A DNA stretch of 64,000 nt. Origin: Kalmanozyma brasiliensis GHG001. Its lineage: Eukaryota; Basidiomycota; Ustilaginomycetes; Ustilaginales. Every line of letters begins with the position of its first letter. Positions within the stretch are counted from its first letter, which is position 1. The notes beneath the pieces were generated by a model, which was not told the DNA's origin, did no database searches, and was given only the letters and a program-made list of their open reading frames with translations. Shown piece by piece: positions 49,177 through 59,259 of this stretch. The stretch lies in the NCBI RefSeq assembly GCF_000497045.1, contig NW_015961970.1, positions 1,698,829-1,762,828 of the forward strand, read 5' to 3'. The position numbers were made by a program, and so were the translations under genes.

Positions 49177-50448
49177 TCAAGGCCCTGAGCTGTCTGTCCC
49201 GTCCTCCTCCTGCTCTGGCGGGAACGGCCATCTTACCTCACCAGCGCACTTGCCCATCCAAAAGAACCGCTTCTGATATCCGTCCAGCCTCACGTTCGGC
49301 CTGAGCACGAGCTTCTCCATCTGTCTCGCCCTCGTCAACGCTGTCCTCTTATCCAGCTCCATCACCGCTGCGGACGCCTCCATCTGCCCGTCGACGGATT
49401 CGAAATTTTTGGTCAATAGCACCTGCTCCCCCTTGGCCGCTAACGAGATGCGTCGTGCGGCCTCTATCGCCAGTCGGGCGATGTTCCGCGTGTCATCCAG
49501 GCCGCTGTGCTGTCTGCCTTGAAACGGGCCGATGTTGAGCAGCTCCAGAAGCCCAGCCAAACTCTGATCGTAGGGCGAGAGACCTGTCGTCCTCGGATCC
49601 TCCTTCACTACCGTGGCGCTTGCAGGAGAGATGACCTGAAACCCGTCCTCGCCACCAAACTCTAGCGGCGTAGCTGCACGAGTCACAGCACGATTCTGCT
49701 CTGCCTTGAGCTCCTGCTCCCATTTGAACAGGCTCGCTATGCCCCTGCGGATATCGACCAGTGGGCCGCGGAGGAAGATCGGCGGTGCACCGGCGTCCTT
49801 ATCGCGGGCGTGGCCAGAGATCCAGCATTGCTTGATGACAAAGTCGCGCAGGTCGGCAGGACCGTGGTTGATCCAGGTGACCCCGCGACGGAGGCGATAG
49901 TTGTGCAGGTGGTTTGTCGAGGGAGTTGAGGTGTCTTCGACCAGATCGTGCGTGCGGAGAAATTGGAAGAAGAGCTGGACGACCTTGGGCCAGGTGGGTG
50001 CTGCGTCGACCTGCGACTGCGTGACACCGGTCAGGTCGCGGCAGAACCGCGTGAGGTGGGGTCGGAACGTAGGTCGGACAAAAGAGTGGAACGTCCCGGT
50101 GGTATCGAGCTGTTGGGTCTCTGCGTTCCATCGGAGCAGGACGACGGGAAACTCAATGATCTCGTTCGGGTATTGGAACGAGCCCGTCTCGTAGCCGTGT
50201 TGCAGGTTGCGGTACTTGCGTGTCGATTCGCACGTCGCCTCTACGTCGAGTACTAGAAAGGTATCGAACTCTGGCTCCCAGCTTGCATTCTCGTCTCGCG
50301 ACTCCACTACACCAGTGGGCGGACTGTCGCTCGCATTGCGTATGGCCTTCTTGAGCCGAAGTCTGAGGTCGGCCTTCTTGCCCTTGGTATCGAGTCCGAA
50401 ATCGTGCAGCCGTGAACGAAGCTCTTCGACCGTCAGGGAAGAGGCCAT
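49177..50448 (-). CDS. eri1: Eri1-type 3'-5' exoribonuclease
   Basis: DEDDh exonuclease with an N-terminal SAP domain (residues 5-38, LTVEELRSRLHDFGLDTKG). Motif I is LVLDVEATCE with D68 and E70, motif II is NHGPADLRDF, and motif III is HSGLDD with H314 and D319, so the active site looks complete. 423 residues, single exon. Eri1 trims 5.8S rRNA and, where RNAi exists, degrades siRNAs. A loop between motifs I and II is longer than in the human protein. The C-terminal 50 residues (LDGYQKRFFWMGKCAGEVRW) are a conserved zinc-free tail in some fungal forms (uncertain). The gene is divergent from slt11. Confidence 0.85.
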   Translation of the reverse strand: MASSLTVEELRSRLHDFGLDTKGKKADLRLRLKKAIRNASDSPPTGVVESRDENASWEPEFDTFLVLDVEATCESTRKYRNLQHGYETGSFQYPNEIIEFPVVLLRWNAETQQLDTTGTFHSFVRPTFRPHLTRFCRDLTGVTQSQVDAAPTWPKVVQLFFQFLRTHDLVEDTSTPSTNHLHNYRLRRGVTWINHGPADLRDFVIKQCWISGHARDKDAGAPPIFLRGPLVDIRRGIASLFKWEQELKAEQNRAVTRAATPLEFGGEDGFQVISPASATVVKEDPRTTGLSPYDQSLAGLLELLNIGPFQGRQHSGLDDTRNIARLAIEAARRISLAAKGEQVLLTKNFESVDGQMEASAAVMELDKRTALTRARQMEKLVLRPNVRLDGYQKRFFWMGKCAGEVRWPFPPEQEEDGTDSSGP

Positions 50449-50803
50449 TGCGGCGGCCCGAGGATGAGCTTCGGTGTGAATGCTCGATCCTCAGGCGGCT
50501 GCTTCCATGCGCGGAAGATTTGACCGATTCATGCGCGAGTGTTGTGGTATGTATGCAGTCGAGAAGGGTCGAACAGGAGGAGGAGAGGGTCTAAAGCGGG
50601 CGCTTCAGGTTCCGAGTTCCACGATTTCCTCCAAAAAAGTCTCGAATCCCACACGACAACCTTCTCATCCTCCACCCTTCCGCGACTCAGCATCAACCAG
50701 AAGCGCAGCGACGGCCCATTCTACCCTCTCACGACCACCATCGGCACTCACGGACCCACACTCACACTTGATCCATCATTGCGAGCCAAGGCACTACCTC
50801 ACC
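50449..50803. promoter_or_regulatory. Divergent promoter of eri1 and slt11
   Basis: 355 bp between starts. The slt11 frame is open upstream to 50480 but has no ATG before 50804. Confidence 0.4.
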
Positions 50804-51715
50804 ATGTCGGCGGACGACCTCGAGACGCCAATCCTATGCGAACCCTGCTTGGGCCCCAATCCATACATCCGCATGACCAAAGACCCGCAGGGCAAAGTGT
50901 GCAAGATCTGCACCCGTCCCTTCACGGTCTTCCGCTGGAACCCAGGCGCCGGTTCTCGCTTCAAAAAGACCGAGATCTGCGCCACCTGTGCCAAGGTCAA
51001 GAACGTCTGTCAGACGTGCATCCTCGATCTGCAGTATGGATTGACGGTGCAGGTGCGGGATGCGGCGTTGGGGTTGAAAAGCGGTGGGCAGCATAGTTCG
51101 GACAAGACGAGGGCGTATGCGGCGGATGTAGCGGAGAAGCAGCTGGAGGGGAGCGATGGTGGGATGGGGACGCTGGGGAGGGCGGGGCAGGAGCTCGTGC
51201 GCAAGGCGGCACGGAAGGAGATCGAGTACAAGAGGGATCGTTCCCAACAGCTGTGTTCGGCGTTTGCGAGGGGGAGATGTGAGAGAGGAGACGCATGCCC
51301 TTTCAAGCACGAACTGCCTGCTGATATGAGCCTCGTGGGATCACCAGCGGCGGGACCGTCAAGTGGCGCACAAGCACCATCACCAGTAGCACCAAGAATC
51401 ACAAAGCCAGCGGCAGGCCTCCCACCACCACAAGACACGTCCATCGTCTCGCTCTTCATCTCCTCCCTCCCTCCTTCCACCACCGAGCCCGCTCTGCGTC
51501 AATTCTTCCTCGACCTCACGCCGCAACTCCAACCAGACCACATCAAATCCGTCACACTCGTCGCGACCTCCCGGTGCGCGTTCGTCAACTTCCGCACGCG
51601 ACAGCAGGCCGAATGGGCAGCGAAACAGTGCGAGCCCAAGATGCTCATGGGCGAGCAGGAGGTGAGGTTGACATGGGGTAGGAGTCGACCCAAAAAGCAG
51701 GCTGGCAAAGAGTAG
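50804..51715 (+). CDS. slt11: Pre-mRNA splicing factor Slt11/Ecm2 (RBM22 family)
   Basis: NineTeen-complex protein that contacts U6 and intron RNA in the active spliceosome. 303 residues, single exon. An N-terminal zinc cluster includes CEPC, CKICTRPFTVFRWNPG (a block shared with RBM22) and CATCAKVKNVCQTC. A CCCH finger, LCSAFARGRCERGDACPFKH, is at about 146-165. A Pro/Ala-rich linker leads to an RRM (SLFISSLPP to CAFVNFRTRQQAEWAA). The order zinc-zinc-CCCH-RRM is that of Slt11/Cwf5/RBM22. It is shorter than the human protein (420), mainly in the C-terminal tail. Convergent with the Snf1 beta gene, 209 bp between stops. Confidence 0.9.
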   Translation: MSADDLETPILCEPCLGPNPYIRMTKDPQGKVCKICTRPFTVFRWNPGAGSRFKKTEICATCAKVKNVCQTCILDLQYGLTVQVRDAALGLKSGGQHSSDKTRAYAADVAEKQLEGSDGGMGTLGRAGQELVRKAARKEIEYKRDRSQQLCSAFARGRCERGDACPFKHELPADMSLVGSPAAGPSSGAQAPSPVAPRITKPAAGLPPPQDTSIVSLFISSLPPSTTEPALRQFFLDLTPQLQPDHIKSVTLVATSRCAFVNFRTRQQAEWAAKQCEPKMLMGEQEVRLTWGRSRPKKQAGKE

Positions 51716-51924
51716 AAAGGGCGCATCGGTCGCAACGACAACATTGTATTTCTAGATCGTCACACCAATTGCATTCGGCAGGCTCTCGTATCGGTTCACT
51801 TTCGACTCGGTATGTGAGAGTCGATATAATGACAACGCAGTGATGTACATACGAAAGGGATCTCGTCCGCCCTTCCTGTAAATTCAGGGTCCACATCTCC
51901 TTATCCCTTCCTTTCCGATGACGA

Positions 51925-54626
51925 TCACACCTGTACGGGACGATAATAGACAGTAGTGACATACTTCCTCTTGTACCTCGTCGTGGTGCCCACCGCCAAG
52001 ACACCGCCCTTGATGCTGCTAGCCGTAAGGTGATTCAGCACCACATGGTTTGGCGCGGGCAAGATACTGTTGTCGTCGACAGTGCTGCCAGCCGTCGTCG
52101 TACCGTTGCTCGGGTTGGCCGGCGACGAGTTGAGGATGACCTTCTCGAGCTGTCGTGGCAAGGCAGGTGGGTGTGGCAGCGCCGCAGCACTTCCTTCGCT
52201 GCCATGTCGTGAGTGCTGGCCGCTCTCCTCCGCCTCGCGCTGTGCTTCTTCCACTTCCTGTGCGTCGATGAGCGCCGCGGGGATCTCCGAAGTCCATGTC
52301 TCTTCCTGGTCCGTGCCGTCGTCGTCAAACAGATCATCGAGACCATATCGCATCGCTTCCGCCTTTCTCGCCTCTTCGATCAAGTTCATGGTCGTCTTCT
52401 TCGAGTCGATCTTGGAGTTGCGCTCGCTTCGACCCGGGTCAGCATCAGCACCGGGCAAGTCCTCGCCAGGCGCACTGAGCGGTCCAGGATGCGCTGGCCC
52501 CACATTGGGGATCTCGACGTAGTTGACCAAGTTGCCGTCACCGTCGGTAGCGGTGGGCAGATCACGCGAGACACGCCAACGATCGTCGACGATAAACTTG
52601 AGACGATGCGTTCCTGGCGGCAGATGCAATACGCACGTGTGGTCGCGCTTGGACTTGTGCAGCAGAATCTTGGATCGCCACTCGTTGGCAAAGGTACCGG
52701 TGACAAACACCTCGCGACCACCAGCCCGCCATGTGATGACGATCGGCATCAAGGCAGGGTGTTGCTGAGATGCGGCCGAGTGGCTGTGATGCGGGTGTGG
52801 GGCGAATTTGGCGCTGACAGGGGTGGTGGGTTGACTCGCCTGACCGGTGCTCCCTGTCGCCGACGGGGTCCGGTGGCCTTCTGGGCGAGCACGATCGCTC
52901 CTTGTGGCTGGCGAAGACACCGCGGACAGCGGGGNNNNNNNNNNNNNNNNNNNNNNNNNNGCGTGTTGAAGCCGCTCTCGCCTCCTGTCTGCACATCGAC
53001 GTGCGGACGTTTCGCGGAATTGAGCGGTCCAGAGGCTGGCGACAGGGAGCGAAGCCCATTCACTTCGTCCTTCGTTGTTGGTGTCATGTCCCGTCGTCCA
53101 TACCCTGAAGGCGTTGGAGTGGGCGTGCGTGATGTCCTGGAGGCAGCTCTTTCGCCTGCCTCGAGCGGTGCTTGGTTGTTGGTGCGCTCGAGCGATCTCG
53201 ACTCTCGCTCCGTGTCATCCGTTCCAGCGCCTGAGTCAGCCGAGGTGGCTTCCGCCGGGGCCTCGGTGGTCGCCTTGGCTGGACTGGTCGGGAGATCGGT
53301 CACGTCGGTGCCGGCAGCTCGCGCTTCGTAGACGCTGTCGCTGGGGATCGCGCTTCCTTGACTGCTTCCTTCCTTGGACATCATGGCAAAGTGCGTGCCT
53401 CGCCCCTCCACCGGCGAGCTTGGTTTGCTTGCGTCCCCAGGCGGAATGAGGACATCCTCTGTGTTGAGCACAGCGGCTGCAGCGCCGGCGCCTGGCACAG
53501 CGTGAGCGGAACGCGTGTCATCCGAGGGCGGCAGCATCAGTGACGGCGAAGCGGATCGCTGGTCTTCGGAAGAAGCAGTGCGGTATCGGTCGGACGGCTG
53601 CGAATAGAGGCTGGCCGGTGGAGGAGAGCTGGGGGAAACGTGAGAGCTGGGGATGGCGGTCGGAATCTTGAGGTAAGACGGGAGTGCGGTCAGCACGCGC
53701 TGGGATCCTTCTGGCTCGTCGCCGCCCTCCCCCATGTTCAGAGGCTGGGAAGAAAGCACGGGGCTGGAGCCGCCCATGGGGGGAGAGGCAGCGGGGTTGG
53801 TGCCGATGCTGATGCCGATGTTGGGGAAGAGGCTGGTCCCTGCTACGCCAAAGAGCGGATGGCGGGTGGGTGCTCTCGAAGTGGCGCTCGGAACCTGCTG
53901 AGGCTCCGAGCCTCTGAGACTACTCGCGGGTGCGGCCTGTGCTTCGAGACCCGAAGACGAGACTCGCAAGCCGCTCGAGACACCGACAGAGGCATGATGG
54001 CTAGGCAGTCCGGATGCATAGTGAGCCTGCGTGGCGACCGAGGGGGTTGGATGCGGTGAGACGTAGTGACGAGGATCAAAGCCGCCTGGAGATGCTGGGA
54101 GGGTGATGCCTTCAGTGAGACGGCGGGTGCGAGGATTGGCTCGGATGGTGGTTTCGATCCCCGAGCCGCCGGAGGGATTCGAGATCTCGTGGCTCGCAAA
54201 GGAGCGGTGCTTGTCGTCGGTGGGTGATGCCGCTAATGGAGAAGGAGAGAATGCTGCGTCTGAAGGGAGTTCGCGGCCTTCCTTGACGGTGGCCGGCGTG
54301 TCGGTGGTGTTAGCAGCAGTGGTGGAACCTCTCCTTTGGTTGGCCAAGAATCCGGTCACGCTACCGCTACGCGACCGATCTCGTTGAGGCGTGGTAGCGC
54401 CGTCATGACTGCTGGCACGTCCAAAGAAAGAAGCTGTTTTCGCCAACCTAGAGCCGGAAGGTGGACGATCGGTGATGGGACGTCCGGACACCGCGCCATT
54501 GGCTTGTGATGACGGGTGGCTGTGGCCCGGCTGGTGGCTGTGATACCGCTTGAAGCCGGGGTCGACATCGGCGTCCGTTTGTGCGGCGGCCGCGTTGTCG
54601 TCGGGCTTCGAGTTGGCGTTTCCCAT
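51925..54626 (-). CDS. Snf1/AMPK beta subunit, interrupted by an assembly gap
   Basis: Scaffold and targeting subunit of the Snf1 (AMPK) kinase. The N-terminus MGNANSKP is a typical myristoylation signal, as in AMPK beta. About 540 residues of Ser/Pro-rich sequence follow up to the N run. After the gap come the glycogen-binding CBM48 (ITWRAGGREVFVTGTFANEW, LPPGTHRLKFIVDDRWRVSR) and the C-terminal ASC domain (ETWTSEIPAALIDAQEVEEA, NHVVLNHLTASSIKGGVLAV, TTRYKRKYVTTVYYRPVQV). The two flanks are 1666 and 1010 nt of coding sequence. They share a frame only if the true gap length is a multiple of three, which 26 is not, so the stated gap size is unreliable. At about 890 residues or more it is roughly twice yeast Gal83. 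Confidence 0.85.
52935..52960. other. Assembly gap (26 N)
   Basis: A run of 26 undetermined bases inside the Snf1 beta gene, flanked by GGGG on the left. Features crossing it cannot be read. Confidence 1.
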
Positions 54627-55946
54627 CTCTGCAGTGTGTCTAGCGAAGCCACTACTGGGTCGTGTCCGTTCTCGCTTTGCTTATGTCTCTGTGAGGGAGT
54701 GCTGTGGTAGCATCCAGGAGGTAGCGAGCGTCTAGGCAGGGACGCGGTGGGAGGAACGTTGTAGGTAAACGGCCGGCGACGTGAGCCGAGGACCGACGGG
54801 CAGGGTGGTATGGCTTCCACGACTTGCTGGAGAGGGTATTATCACGGATGCATGCCGACAATGCCTCAAATGACGTCTGCTGCTGAGGGTAGGAGCGGCT
54901 TAGAAGGACGAGCGTATGCTGTTGTGTAAGGTGTATGCGACAGAGAGGCAGGCGCAATGCGGGCTGCTAGCTGGCGGTTGGCCGAAAGAGGTGGCGTGAT
55001 TGCGGGAGAGCGTGATGAGATCGTGTTGAGCTTAGGGAGACGAGACAAGGCAAAGGGCCAGTAGAACGATGAGAGCGTGGTGGAGGAAAGAGGAGGAGGA
55101 GGAGTGATATCGAAAGACGGTGTCGATAAGGAGTTGCTTGAGCGAAACCCCGCACAGACTGACTGGCTACTGTAGCCGATTTGGATGTGTGCATGGGCAG
55201 CCGCGAGTCGAGAAAGTTGGTCTGAAAGGTGTCCAAAATCAAGCTTCTGTTGCTCCAAAATCGGGCTGCACAGGCATGCACCTCGCCTAAAGCCAGCCAG
55301 CTTTCCACTCGCGCACAGAGTCAAAATGGCGGTTTTGGCTCAGTCATGTCTGGAAAAGCCACACACGACCTGCGCTAAAATATGTGATTTTCGCTCTGCA
55401 GGGACACGAGCCTCGAGGCTTGAGCTTCCCTCTCGCGCACAAAAAAAGGATGACCTCGAACACCTGTGGTGATCTAACAAATGTCCCGATTTCTGAACCA
55501 TAGAGAGACCCATCAACGCTTGAGGGTGAACCACAAGGAGACAACCTAGACAGCAGGACACGGATCTCGACAGGCTGGAACGTGGGGGATTGAGAACGCT
55601 GGATTCGCAGGGCGACGTTGCCGTGACGGTCGTGAGCAGCAACTGTCTCGACTTTGAGTTTTTGGCGGCGCGTTGAGTCAGAATCGGTCGGAGAGTGCGT
55701 CATCGGATAAGATTGACAGCCGTCATCCTTGTTCGGCAACGGCTCCTCGTCTGGCGCTCTCCACTTCGGCTCTTCTTGCCGCCGCTTGCTGCCCGGGAAC
55801 CTGGGCGAAGTGATGCAATCAATGGCTTGACTTGACGAGAAGCGTGGCTGAGCTGACGAACAACAGGCTTCACAATGACGCTGGTTCAAAGCACAGCTGA
55901 TCGCCTTCGCCCCGTACCACCACCACCCCTCTCATACCTCTACACA
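54627..55946. promoter_or_regulatory. Divergent promoter region, 1.3 kb
   Basis: Between the Snf1 beta start and the small hydrophilic gene. No gene supported. TCCAAAATCAAGC (near 55228) and CTCCAAAATCGGGC (near 55253) form an imperfect direct repeat about 25 bp apart; GTGATTTTCGCTC follows at about 55383. Confidence 0.4.
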
Positions 55947-56266
55947 ATGTCGTCCGCCGATACCGCCGCAGCAAAGAAGGCCGCTGGCCAGCTCCAGCAG
56001 GACCAAGCCGATCTCAACAACTCGCAGGACCAAAAGCAGAGCGGTCACGCAGAGTTCCAGCAGGGCACGGGCATCGAGAACGCCGACAAGGAGACCGGCG
56101 CATCAGGGTAAGCCCAGCTGTTCCATGGTCGAGACCATGCTGCATTCGCTAACACCCTTGCTCCCACTTTAACCGCATTCTCATTCCAACCGTCGATAGA
56201 TTCGGCAAGGTTGCAGGAGCCAAGGACTACGTCAAGGACCAGGTCTCAGGCGGAAAGGACAACTAA
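55947..56266 (+). CDS. Small hydrophilic protein, unknown function
   Basis: Two exons, join(55947..56107,56200..56266), 75 residues. The 92-nt intron (GTAAGCCC to GTCGATAG) joins GAS to GFGKVAGAKDYVKD. The product is rich in Gln, Asp, Lys and Ala with no hydrophobic core: SADTAAAKKAAGQLQQDQAD, then HAEFQQGTGIENADKETGA and QVSGGKDN. Composition suggests a disordered, stress-type protein of the CsbD/LEA kind, and recalls the smut cruciform-binding protein Hmp1, but I cannot confirm either. The promoter region ends with a CT-rich leader directly before the ATG, which supports expression. Confidence 0.65.
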
Positions 56267-56492
56267 GCTTTCAAGGCATACGAACAAAGCTCCTCGCAAT
56301 CTGAAGCCGAAGTAGCAGCAGCATGACACCAGATCGCGGTCTGATCGACTGAGACAGAATCTGACGGGTTGCGAATGCGTGCATGCATAGAGTACAGATG
56401 AGGACAGATGAAAGAGCGAGAACGAGGTGAGCTGGGCACACCAGCAGGTAGTGTCGGTACAGTGAGATGCGCGGTTGCTGCTGGGATTCCGT

Positions 56493-57692
56493 TCAAGGAT
56501 CGACCTCCATACTTGGGAGGGCAGTGTCGATGCCATTATCGGTGAGCGGAGCGGCACCAATGCATTCGCAAGCAGCGCAAAGCCCACGCGTCCACACCTG
56601 CCGCTCCCAGTCGTATCCACCAGCTCGATAGCGTGCGATCTGCTCCTTGGTGACCCACGATGCACTGAGCCACGGGTCCTCGTAGCCCGCCGCACCCTTG
56701 ACGCCTTCGAGTCCTCCCAAGGCTGCCGGCGCCTTGTGCACGTCAAAGAGCGCACTCGCGTCATCGAGATATGCCAATGGCCCTTCAAAGTCGAGAAGCA
56801 TGTCGACAGACCATGGTCTTCTGTCCAGAGCATCTGCGGCGCCGCTGCCTCCGTTCGCCGAGATTTGTGCTGCCTCTTTCTCTCGTCGCGCTGCCTCGAG
56901 GTCCTGCAGTCGCTGCTTTTCTTCCCGTTGCACCCGTCGCTTACGTTGCTTTTCCATGATCTCGTCGGGATCAGCTCCCGTCTCGAGCTCCCGCATCATC
57001 TCGAGCCGCTCCCTGTCGCGCTCCTCACGCTCGACCTCTTCTTGCTTGCGTACTCGCTCTGCGCGTGCCTTCTTTGCCTGCTTCTCCTCTTCATCTACAC
57101 GTGCCTGTCGATCCGACTCTTGCTGCGAGATGCTCGCCGAGCTGGCGATCGCGGATCGATGTGCTGCTTGGTACTGTTCCAACTTTGCGTTGGTCCGTGG
57201 CAGATCGATCTCGTGGATGAGGTTGAAGGTGATCTCTTCCACTTCTTCGAGATAGTCGTTGTACGCTTTGAGATCGACAAAGTCATCTTCGCGGCGATTG
57301 AAGAGCTTGGCGACGGTGCGACGGACTGCCACCTCTCGCTCCACGCCAAGGTCTTGGAAGGTCTGCGCTGTGAACTGAACCTTGGACACCTTCTTGCCGC
57401 ACTCTGGACACGGTGCTGGTCCCAGCGAGAAGATGCGGTCAATGCAGGACTCGCACATCTTGTGGTAGCATGGACTGACGAGCAGCCTCAAGCGAGGATT
57501 GAGGTAGCGATCGGTCTTGCATTGCGGACACTTGTCGTCGGAAGACGAGAACTCTTCGATGCGGCGTGATTTGTCAAAGATGGCTCGAGCACCTGGGGCA
57601 GCAGGGGCGTTTGGTCGAGAGGGTCCGCCAGGTCGGTTTGTTGTGGTGGACGTCGAAGGGCGACCAGAGCCCGTCCTCCTCATGGTCGACAT
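56493..57692 (-). CDS. tfb3: TFIIH/CAK assembly subunit Tfb3 (MAT1)
   Basis: Subunit that holds the CDK-activating kinase on TFIIH, for transcription start and DNA repair. 399 residues, single exon. RING finger at about 55-98 with CPQCKTDRYLNP, VSPCYHKMCESCIDRIF and PAPCPECGKK. MAT1 hallmarks follow: FTAQTFQDLGVEREVAVRR, KLFNRREDDFVDLKAYNDYL and EEVEEITFNLI. A long coiled coil (about 180-285) and a C-terminal hydrophobic segment (about 300-390) complete the protein. The ATG at 57690-57692 has an alternative Met four codons on. Convergent with the small hydrophilic gene. Confidence 0.92.
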   Translation of the reverse strand: MSTMRRTGSGRPSTSTTTNRPGGPSRPNAPAAPGARAIFDKSRRIEEFSSSDDKCPQCKTDRYLNPRLRLLVSPCYHKMCESCIDRIFSLGPAPCPECGKKVSKVQFTAQTFQDLGVEREVAVRRTVAKLFNRREDDFVDLKAYNDYLEEVEEITFNLIHEIDLPRTNAKLEQYQAAHRSAIASSASISQQESDRQARVDEEEKQAKKARAERVRKQEEVEREERDRERLEMMRELETGADPDEIMEKQRKRRVQREEKQRLQDLEAARREKEAAQISANGGSGAADALDRRPWSVDMLLDFEGPLAYLDDASALFDVHKAPAALGGLEGVKGAAGYEDPWLSASWVTKEQIARYRAGGYDWERQVWTRGLCAACECIGAAPLTDNGIDTALPSMEVDP

Positions 57693-59259
57693 GGTGGAGC
57701 TGAACAGGCGTGGTGGACCCCTGCTGTGTGGTTGAGAGACGCAAAGGATGATCGGACAGAGGTGGAGGCTTGAAAGCGCAGCAGCGCACGGCTTCGTTCT
57801 GAGCTGAACCCTGAGAGATCACGTGCGCCAGCCAGGAAATTTTGGTGCGAGACGTTTTCCATTTCTTCTCAGCATCAGAAGATCAACGACAAAGCCTTCT
57901 GCCACCACCATCATCTCTGCTCGACATGCAGTATTCTCCCGATTTGACCGACTCAGACTGAGGCCGGAAAGGTCTGAGTGTCAGCGGCGACTCAGCCATA
58001 GCACGATATTCAGATCGCCCGTCGTCGACACTACCGACAGCACCGCCGTCCATGCTTGCACCTTGCTCTGACCCTCGATACATCTTTGAGTCTCCCTCGT
58101 CCCCAATTTCCGCCCGCATTCCCCCTTTCCTATCTTCTTTGTCTCTTCTCTCAATTCAACACTTCATCTCACCACCCGCAATCTCGGTGACGCCGCCCTT
58201 GACCCTTCGGTCGAGGCCCAGCAAGTCTCGCTATCAAATCTGCCCTTGCTGCTCTGCTCTACTTTGAGGCTCTTCGTGAGCTTCGGTCGAGTGGAGCTGT
58301 GAGACAGTTAAGAGGCTTCGCTGGGTGAGGAGGTGATGCACGCACGAGGCTTTTTGCGGCAGATTGATTCCTTCGGGCCTTTAAAACCATTGTCAGGAGG
58401 CACCCTCGAAAAGAGCGTTGCTGCCCATGATGTGAGGATGACCTACTGTCCCGACATGCTCTCTTATTTCCCCTTCCCCTTCTGTCACTTCACTGCTTTC
58501 GGCGCTGCGAACGGATCCCAGTCCGTGCTCTGAACCTTCAATGTAAGTCAGTCTGGCTTCGACTGCAATTTTCGCAGACGTTGGTCGCGGTGTTGAAGAT
58601 GATACTTTGTATACATAGAGGAAGCAACGGCTGGTAACCTTCCTTGTGTCGGACCAGCACGAGGCATATGTCAAGCAGAGAAGATCGCTCTTGGTTTCCA
58701 AGGTCGTGACGACTCTGCTTCGAGTAAAAGGCAATGCTGAACACTGCCATCAGGCTTGAGTAGGGCCCGGAACAGCTTGTGAATCACAGGTGCTGACAAC
58801 AGCCATCCGTTTCTCTGATACGTCTGAAGGCAGCGACAATCCAGTATGGCTCTCTGTAGCTCTCGAGCGACCATGGGTCTCGTGCAATGGAAGCAGATCC
58901 AGAATGAATCTCGCTGTGCCAGAATCTGTGGACATCTTGAGAAGATCTGGCGAAGAGAAAGGGTCCCACCGCTAAGCTCGGCTCTCGGCCATGTCAAGCG
59001 CCGCACGGCTTCGAAAGCGTTCATTGACGTGGAGGTGGGGCTCGTGCTTTGCTCACATGCTTGCACCACCTCCTCATCCGCAGCGATCTTGCACATCTGC
59101 TTCCGACCCTGGAAAAGGACTCCGAGACTACTCGACGATCCGTCGCTCCGAATGATGGCCACCAAAAAGGACGACTAAGCGACTGGATCTCGACACAAAC
59201 CGTCAGAGGAGGTCGACGAACGAGACCGGCGCTCACTTTCGAGTTCGCATCTGATCGCC
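57693..59259. promoter_or_regulatory. Divergent region of tfb3 and the RING-CH gene, 1.6 kb
   Basis: No supported gene. GAAATTTTGGTG is at about 57836-57847, near tfb3. A long pyrimidine tract runs from 58075 to 58190, typical of a transcript leader, but no convincing ATG-initiated frame follows. A short intron-rich or non-coding transcript cannot be excluded. Confidence 0.4.
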
